Source: an uncultured bacterium
GTDB taxonomy: Bacteria; UBA4055
Length of the DNA: 6,286 bases
Direction: 5' to 3'
Assembly: GCA_937873545.1 (NCBI GenBank)
Contig: CALMWI010000374.1
Span: 1-6,286 of the forward strand
Part shown: one piece after another, positions 1 to 4,245 of the stretch
Layout of the letters: every line of letters starts with the position of its first letter
Numbering within the stretch: the stretch's first letter is position 1
Program-made: the position numbers and the translations under genes
Notes under the pieces: model-generated
Told to the model about the DNA's origin: nothing
The model's input: the letters and a program-made list of their open reading frames with translations, nothing else
Database searches by the model: none

Positions 1-498
1 CCGATAAATGCGGATGATGTGCTGATCTATACGAAATGGATGAATGATCTTGATGTTACAAAGAATCTCGGTAATTACAGGTATAACTTTTCAATTGCAG
101 GCGAGAAGGAAGCGCTTGAGAAGCTGGCGAAGGATCATAATTATGCTATTATAGATCTGATGAAGGATGAGGTTATTGGTAATTGCGGATTTTTCAGGCT
201 GGATCATCTTGAAAGGAACGCTGAATGCGGCATCTTTATCGGGAATAAAGAATACTGGAACAAAGGTTACGGGACCGAAGCGCTGACCCTTCTTCTTTCA
301 TACGGTTTCGATTACCTAAATCTGAGAAATGTTATGCTGAAAGTTTTTTCATTCAACGAAAGAGCTATAGCCTCATATAAAAAGATCGGCTTTAAAGAGA
401 TCGGTATCAGAAGAAAGACCGTGGTTATGAACGGCGTCGAATATGATGATGTCTATATGGACATTCTCGATGAAGAGTTTAGAAAGTTGAAGAAATAA
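1..498 (+). CDS. GNAT-family N-acetyltransferase (RimJ/RimL-like), 5' end outside the window
   Basis: Transfers an acetyl group from acetyl-CoA to an amine; the substrate cannot be told from the sequence. The frame is open from base 1, with residues PINADDVLIYTKWMND preceding any good start, and this matches the usual N-terminal region of Acetyltransf_3 proteins. The gene therefore begins upstream, probably by only about 10-15 codons, and the in-frame GTG at 19 is not the start. 165 residues are visible. The acetyl-CoA binding segment is seen as ECGIFIGNKEYWNKGYGTEA, with the N-K-G-Y-G-T loop, followed by the beta-strand LRNVMLKVF and the typical NERAIASYKKIGF helix. The end YDDVYMDIL is also usual for the family. 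The stop codon runs directly into a hairpin terminator shared with the convergent gene. RimJ/RimL-like or SpeG-like members look alike at this level, so the target (protein N-terminus, polyamine or small molecule) stays open. Confidence 0.9.
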   Translation, partial: PINADDVLIYTKWMNDLDVTKNLGNYRYNFSIAGEKEALEKLAKDHNYAIIDLMKDEVIGNCGFFRLDHLERNAECGIFIGNKEYWNKGYGTEALTLLLSYGFDYLNLRNVMLKVFSFNERAIASYKKIGFKEIGIRRKTVVMNGVEYDDVYMDILDEEFRKLKK

Positions 499-525
499 AA
501 AAAGCCTCATTTCTGAGGCCTTTTT
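497..525. terminator. Bidirectional rho-independent terminator between convergent genes
   Basis: The stem pairs GCCTCA (504-509) with TGAGGC (514-519) around a TTTC loop. It is flanked by seven A (497-503) on the left and C plus five T (520-525) on the right, so either strand yields a hairpin followed by a T run. It starts right after the stop of the acetyltransferase and ends at the stop of the - strand gene, so it can serve both. A nearly identical hairpin lies at 1030-1055. Confidence 0.85.
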
Positions 526-980
526 CATTTGAACACCGGTTTCTTAGAATTTTCTACCGTGTATGTGACATTATGCCCTTCTTCCCAGACGCCGTTTTTC
601 AGGTAATAGGCTTCGACTTTAAAACCTCCGCTATCTGTGATAAAAGTTTCCGATTTGACCGCTGTTATGCCTGTTGTGCTTCCGGTGAGTTCATCGACCG
701 CGATGATCTTTGTTCCTTCGATCTTCATTGTACCTACGGTGTAAAAACCGGCTGTTGTGAAATAGTGCGCGACTATCTCTTTTTTAGCCTTATCCCAGTA
801 GATTATTGTTTCTCCTCCATATTCGCCGTCGTTGACGGAATGGACGGTTCTTACCGCATGACCGTTCAGTATGATCTCCCATTCAGAAATATCGGTATCC
901 GTGTTGCTGCTGAATTTTCCCAGGTAAGTTTTTCCGACGAACGGTTCAAAGAATTTAAGCTCTTCAATTAATTTCGCCAT
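525..980 (-). CDS. Conserved protein of unknown function, lipocalin-like beta-rich fold predicted
   Basis: A 151-aa protein without signal peptide or membrane segment, so cytoplasmic. The start is ATG at 980 (MAKLIEELKFFEPFVGKTYLG), preceded by GGAGAG at 990-985 with a four-base gap. A longer frame from TTG at 992 would place the start inside the ribosome binding site, so I reject it. Alternating short beta strands run through the protein (EWEIILNGHAVRTVHSV, GGETIIYWDK, IVAHYFTTAGFYTVGTMKIEG). This pattern and the opening FFEPFVGKTYLGKF recall small single-domain beta-barrel proteins of the DUF1579/lipocalin-like kind. I recognise the general sequence type but no assigned function. No catalytic residues can be named. 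It has its own promoter candidate (998-1024) and terminator, so it appears monocistronic and not linked to the sugar operon. Confidence 0.8.
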   Translation of the reverse strand: MAKLIEELKFFEPFVGKTYLGKFSSNTDTDISEWEIILNGHAVRTVHSVNDGEYGGETIIYWDKAKKEIVAHYFTTAGFYTVGTMKIEGTKIIAVDELTGSTTGITAVKSETFITDSGGFKVEAYYLKNGVWEEGHNVTYTVENSKKPVFK

Positions 981-997
981 AATGCTCTCCAAATTTT

Positions 998-1024
998 ATT
1001 TTAAAATATAAGTAAATTTGTCAA
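998..1024 (-). promoter_or_regulatory. Candidate sigma70-type promoter of the 525-980 gene
   Basis: On the - strand a perfect TTGACA (1024-1019) is followed 15 bases later by TAAAAT (1003-998); an AAATAA lies at 17 bases. The start codon is about 18 bases below the -10 candidate, so the leader would be short. The -35 hexamer is convincing, but the -10 register is ambiguous in AT-rich sequence. Confidence 0.5.
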
Positions 1025-1029
1025 ATAAA

Positions 1030-1055
1030 AAAAGGTCTCATTTCTGAGGCCTTTT
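1030..1055 (-). terminator. Rho-independent terminator of the 35-aa reading frame
   Basis: An 11-bp stem (AAAAGGTCTCA with TGAGGCCTTTT, one G-U pair) closes a TTTC loop. On the - strand it is followed by a run of seven T in total, so termination of leftward transcription from the small frame at 1095-1202 is the natural reading. It differs from the hairpin at 497-525 only in the left arm (GGTCTCA against GCCTCA). The -35 box of the next - strand gene begins six bases past the hairpin, so this terminator separates the two transcription units. Confidence 0.8.
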
Positions 1056-1094
1056 CTGTTGAGGAGTGAGTGAGTTGATGGAGTGAAGTTATGA

Positions 1095-1202
1095 TTAGTT
1101 TCTGAATTTTGACAGCGAGTTTCTGAATCTGAAGGTGAAGTTTACTGCCTCTACCTGTTTTTTATCTTCTACTGTCATTTGGGTGTTTTTATTGTCTGTC
1201 AT
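1095..1202 (-). CDS. Small protein of 35 aa, unknown function
   Basis: This short frame encodes MTDNKNTQMTVEDKKQV, then EAVNFTFRFRNSLSKFRN and TAA. The start at 1202 has GAGG at 1214-1211 with an eight-base gap; an earlier in-frame ATG at 1220 (41 aa) lacks such a site. The N-terminal half is hydrophilic and acid-rich. The C-terminal 15 residues are basic and aromatic (four R/K, four F, no acid), ending in FRN, which occurs twice seven residues apart, encoded by an 11-bp direct repeat (1097-1107 and 1118-1128). There is no cysteine, signal peptide or membrane helix. A candidate promoter (1245-1272) and a strong terminator (1030-1055) bracket it, which is the main support for its being a real gene. 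I recognise no family. It could be a small basic peptide, a precursor peptide or a chance frame. Confidence 0.5.
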   Translation of the reverse strand: MTDNKNTQMTVEDKKQVEAVNFTFRFRNSLSKFRN

Positions 1203-1244
1203 TTTATTTTCCTCTTTCATTTAGTTTGTTTGACTTACACCGGT

Positions 1245-1272
1245 AATATATAATTAAATGTAAGGGCATCAA
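1245..1272 (-). promoter_or_regulatory. Candidate promoter of the 35-aa reading frame
   Basis: On the - strand TTGATG (1272-1267) and TATATT (1250-1245) are separated by 16 bases. The leader to the ATG at 1202 would be about 35 bases. Matches are good but not perfect, and the region is AT-rich. Confidence 0.4.
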
Positions 1273-1354
1273 ACGGATGTCCGACGAAATGATGTTTTAG
1301 GGGTGTGAAAGGATTAAAATACTTCGTCAGGGATCTAATAAAACTAATTTAAAT

Positions 1355-1384
1355 ATTGAATTCAATGGTTTTTTACCTTAAATT
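1355..1384 (+). promoter_or_regulatory. Candidate promoter and operator of the sugar-utilisation operon
   Basis: TTGAAT (1356-1361) and TAAATT (1379-1384) are spaced 17 bases apart, 29 bases before the first start codon of the operon. The -35 box lies within the perfect 12-bp palindrome ATTGAATTCAAT (1355-1366), a place where a dimeric repressor or activator could bind. No regulator gene is in the window. The palindrome lacks the central CG typical of LacI-family sites, so the regulator type is open. Confidence 0.4.
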
Positions 1385-1413
1385 GAGTTTTTTAAAGTAT
1401 TACCGGAGTGAAA

Positions 1414-2178
1414 ATGAAATATTTTATGCTTATGATCTTTTTGTGTGCGTTCGCTGTAAAATCTGATACAATTCCTAAAAAATACGAGTGCAGTAAAACA
1501 TCAGAAACAATGAAAATGGACGGCAAAGCCGATGAGGCATCATGGGCGGCTGCGGCATGGACTGATCATTTTGTCGATATCGAGGGCGGTACAAAACCTC
1601 TTCCCTATTTCAAAACGCGCGTGAAGATGCTTTGGGATGACAAATACATGTATTTTTTTGCCGAAATGGAAGAGAGTCACATCTGGGCTACTTTGAAAGA
1701 AAGGGACGCCGTAATTTTTCACGATAACGATTTTGAGATCTTCATCGACCCCGACCATGATACTTTCAATTATTATGAATTGGAATTCAACGCTTTCGGC
1801 ACTTTGTGGGATCTGATGCTGACTAAACCGTATAAAGATAACGGTCAGGCTATTGACGCATGGGATGTAAGAGATATAAAATACGCGCTCGACATAAAAG
1901 GGACCTTAAATGATCCTTCCGATACCGACGAAGGCTGGAATATCGAGATCGCCATACCGTGGTCAGTGCTTGAAGAGTGCGCCAAACATAACGGACCGCC
2001 GAATGAAGGGGAGGAATGGAAAGTGAATTTCTCCAGAGTCGAATGGGACACGGATGTAATAGACGGAAAATATGTGAAAAGACCAGATGTTCCCGAGCAT
2101 AACTGGGTTTGGTCGCCTCAGGGAGAAATAGCCATGCACATACCTGAAAGATGGGGTGTGGTAAAATTTGTCAGATAA
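1414..2178 (+). CDS. Secreted carbohydrate-binding family 9-like (CBM9-like) protein
   Basis: A 254-aa exported protein expected to bind sugar chains outside the cytoplasmic membrane. The start is ATG 1414, with GGAG at 1405-1408 five bases before it; the in-frame GTG at 1408 overlaps that site. A type I signal peptide is visible (MKYFMLMIFLCAFAVKS, likely cut before D18). C11 sits in IFLC, not a proper lipobox, so it is probably not a lipoprotein. The rest is one CBM9-like beta-sandwich: opening MKMDGKADEASWAAAAW (33-49), then VKMLWDDKYMYFFAEMEE (70-87), HDNDFEIFIDPD (103-114), YYELEFNAFGTLWDL (120-134), GWNIEIAIPWSVL (174-186) and WKVNFSRVEW (202-211), closing with RWGVVKF. No catalytic domain is attached, which is unusual compared with CBM9 modules on xylanases but common for stand-alone family members. 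It is the first gene of the operon, 16 nt before the phosphorylase gene. Confidence 0.88.
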   Translation: MKYFMLMIFLCAFAVKSDTIPKKYECSKTSETMKMDGKADEASWAAAAWTDHFVDIEGGTKPLPYFKTRVKMLWDDKYMYFFAEMEESHIWATLKERDAVIFHDNDFEIFIDPDHDTFNYYELEFNAFGTLWDLMLTKPYKDNGQAIDAWDVRDIKYALDIKGTLNDPSDTDEGWNIEIAIPWSVLEECAKHNGPPNEGEEWKVNFSRVEWDTDVIDGKYVKRPDVPEHNWVWSPQGEIAMHIPERWGVVKFVR

Positions 2179-2194
2179 AAAAACGGAGCTTAAT

Positions 2195-3139
2195 ATGAAG
2201 TCTATTCCATGGGAAGATAAACCGGAAAATAATAACGGGCCTGTGTGGCGGTATTCAAAAAACCCGGTCATAAAAAGAGATCATTTAAAAACATCCAACA
2301 GTATTTTCAATAGCGCCGTGATCCATTTTAAGGGCGGATTCGCGGGAGTTTTCAGATGCGATAATAAAGCGAGACAGATGAGGGTTCATGCCGGATTTTC
2401 AAAAGACGGGATAAAATGGGATATTGACGAAAAGCCTATTCAGTTCATCTGCGAAGATAAAGAGGTCGGCAATTTTGTTTATGCCTATGATCCGAGAGTG
2501 ACCAGGATCGGCGATATTTACTATGTAACATGGTGCAACGGATATTTCGGACCGACTATTGGCGTAGCATGGACTAAGGATTTTAAAAAATTCAATCAGC
2601 TTGAGAACGCATTCTTGCCGTATAACAGGAACGGAGTGCTGTTCCCGAAAAAGATAAACGGTAATTTCGCCATGCTTTCAAGGCCGAGCGACACCGGGCA
2701 TACAGCCTTCGGGGATATTTTTTATTCCGAAAGCCCCGATCTGACATACTGGGGCAAGCACAGGCATGTTATGGGCACGATAAACGACGGATGGCAGAGC
2801 ACCAAAGTCGGCGCAGGCCCTGTACCGATAGAAACAAAGAAAGGCTGGCTGCTCGTTTATCACGGGGTTCTGACCTCATGCAACGGATTCGTTTACAGCA
2901 TGGGAGCAGCCCTTTTAGACCTGAAAGAACCTTGGAAAGTATTGAAAAGAACAAGAAATTATATACTGGCACCGTGGGAGTATTATGAATGCGTAGGAGA
3001 TGTTCCGAATGTCGTTTTCCCCTGCGCCGCCCTTCATGATGAAAAGTCCGGCCGGATAGCTCTTTATTACGGCTGCGCCGATACCTGTACCGGGCTCGCT
3101 TTCACCACAGTTGACGATCTTTTAAAAAGCATGGAATAA
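2195..3139 (+). CDS. Glycoside hydrolase family 130 beta-mannoside phosphorylase
   Basis: A 314-aa cytoplasmic enzyme (no signal peptide), predicted to split a beta-1,4-mannoside with phosphate, giving alpha-mannose 1-phosphate and the remaining sugar. Start ATG 2195 has GGAG at 2185-2188; the longer frame from TTG 2168 overlaps the previous gene and has no such site. The five-bladed propeller pattern of GH130 is clear: NPVIKRDHL (23-31), AYDPRVTRIGDIYYVTW (97-113), YNRNGVLFPKKING (143-156), AMLSRPSD (159-166), KVGAGPVPIETKKGWLLVYHGV (204-225), and the end GDVPNVVFPCAAL...LYYGCADTCTGLAF. D99 fits the catalytic acid. R145, R163, K204 and H223 fall where known phosphorylases hold substrate or phosphate (placement from memory of the family), which favours phosphorolysis over hydrolysis. 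The length suits the subfamily 2 group acting on Man-GlcNAc or manno-oligosaccharides; the exact acceptor sugar cannot be read from the sequence. Confidence 0.92.
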   Translation: MKSIPWEDKPENNNGPVWRYSKNPVIKRDHLKTSNSIFNSAVIHFKGGFAGVFRCDNKARQMRVHAGFSKDGIKWDIDEKPIQFICEDKEVGNFVYAYDPRVTRIGDIYYVTWCNGYFGPTIGVAWTKDFKKFNQLENAFLPYNRNGVLFPKKINGNFAMLSRPSDTGHTAFGDIFYSESPDLTYWGKHRHVMGTINDGWQSTKVGAGPVPIETKKGWLLVYHGVLTSCNGFVYSMGAALLDLKEPWKVLKRTRNYILAPWEYYECVGDVPNVVFPCAALHDEKSGRIALYYGCADTCTGLAFTTVDDLLKSME

Positions 3140-3141
3140 AA

Positions 3142-4245
3142 ATGGCTAAAGTTACTCTTGAGAATGTAAAGAAGGTTTACGACAATAAAAATGTCGCCGT
3201 GAACGATTTCAGCCTTGAAATAAAAGATAAAGAATTCATGGTCTTTGTCGGCCCGTCGGGATGCGGAAAATCCACGACGCTCAGAATGATCGCAGGGCTT
3301 GAGGAGATCACTTCCGGCACCATTTCGATCGGAGATAAAGTGGTCAACGATATTCTTCCCAAGGACAGGAATATAGCCATGGTATTCCAGAATTACGCGC
3401 TTTATCCGCACATGACCGTATTCGAGAACATGGCATTCGGTTTAAAGCTCAGAAAAGTTCCTAAAAATGAAATAGAGAGCTCTGTAAAGTCAGCCGCTGA
3501 GATCTTAGGCATAGGCGATCTTCTCGGCAGAAGGCCGGGAGCTTTATCCGGCGGGCAGAGGCAGCGCGTTGCTGTGGGCAGGGCGATAGTCAGAAAACCC
3601 TCGGTTTTTCTTTTCGACGAACCGCTGTCGAATCTTGATGCCAAGCTGAGGACACAGATGCGCACCGAGATTAAAAGACTGCACAAAAGCTTAAACGCGA
3701 CAATGATATATGTCACGCACGATCAGACCGAAGCGATGACCATGGGCGACAGGATAGTAGTCATGAAGGACGGAATTATACGGCAGGCTGCTGAACCTTT
3801 GGCATTGTATAACGAACCCGCGAATAAATTCACGGCGGGGTTCATAGGGATGCCGCAGATGAACTTTTTTGACGGGCATATCATCAGCGAAAACGGAAAA
3901 CTGCTGTTCGAGGGTGATCGCGGCATAAAACTCGCGCTCAGCGAAGAGTTAAGATCAAAACTCGGCGGAAGATCAAATGAAAAGATAATTCTCGGCATCA
4001 GGCCTGAGGAGATCGGATCGCTTACCGCAAGACAGAAAAAAGACAATCCTTCCATCAGAGGAATAATCGATGTTATAGAACCTCTCGGTTCAGAGATATA
4101 CCTTTATCTGACCTGCGGGACTCGCGAAGTCATCGCCAGGATCGCGTCGGATGAGAACATCTATTCGGCGGGTCACGAAATCGATCTGCCGGTGAATATA
4201 TCTAAAGCCCACTTTTTTGACAGTATTACGGAAAACAGGATCTGA
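3142..4245 (+). CDS. Carbohydrate ABC importer ATP-binding protein, MalK/MsmK/UgpC type
   Basis: A 367-aa ATPase subunit that drives a CUT1-type sugar importer from the cytoplasmic face. All ABC motifs are intact: Walker A GPSGCGKST (37-45), Q-loop Q83 in VFQNYALYPHMTV, signature LSGGQ (135-139), Walker B VFLFDE (155-160), D-loop SNLDAKL and switch H193. After residue 235 comes the regulatory OB/TOBE domain typical of MalK relatives, with FIGMPQMNFFDG and the LGIRPEE element (284-290). Length is normal for the family. The gene starts two bases after the phosphorylase stop, with GGAA at 3133-3136 as a modest ribosome site, and its TGA overlaps the ATG of the fused transporter gene, so it is translationally coupled at both ends. 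The family often carries the ugpC label by homology, but nothing here suggests glycerol-3-phosphate; context points to an oligosaccharide. Confidence 0.97.
   Translation: MAKVTLENVKKVYDNKNVAVNDFSLEIKDKEFMVFVGPSGCGKSTTLRMIAGLEEITSGTISIGDKVVNDILPKDRNIAMVFQNYALYPHMTVFENMAFGLKLRKVPKNEIESSVKSAAEILGIGDLLGRRPGALSGGQRQRVAVGRAIVRKPSVFLFDEPLSNLDAKLRTQMRTEIKRLHKSLNATMIYVTHDQTEAMTMGDRIVVMKDGIIRQAAEPLALYNEPANKFTAGFIGMPQMNFFDGHIISENGKLLFEGDRGIKLALSEELRSKLGGRSNEKIILGIRPEEIGSLTARQKKDNPSIRGIIDVIEPLGSEIYLYLTCGTREVIARIASDENIYSAGHEIDLPVNISKAHFFDSITENRI

Noticed and set aside
573..971. 132-aa open frame on + opposite the 525-980 gene
   Set aside because: It is the antisense shadow of a gene with a good ribosome site, promoter and terminator; its own protein is cysteine-rich and lacks family features or a start signal.
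1203..1220. Earlier ATG at 1220 giving a 41-aa version of the small protein
   Set aside because: No ribosome site precedes it, whereas the ATG at 1202 has GAGG at eight bases, and that site lies within the six extra codons.
1283..1328. Inverted repeat GACGAA / TTCGTC in the spacer
   Set aside because: Arms of six bases with 34 bases between them are too weak to support a riboswitch or operator.
1414..1464. Lipoprotein signal in the CBM9-like protein because of C11
   Set aside because: The residues before the cysteine are IFL, which does not fit a lipobox; a normal signal peptidase site V-K-S before D18 fits better.
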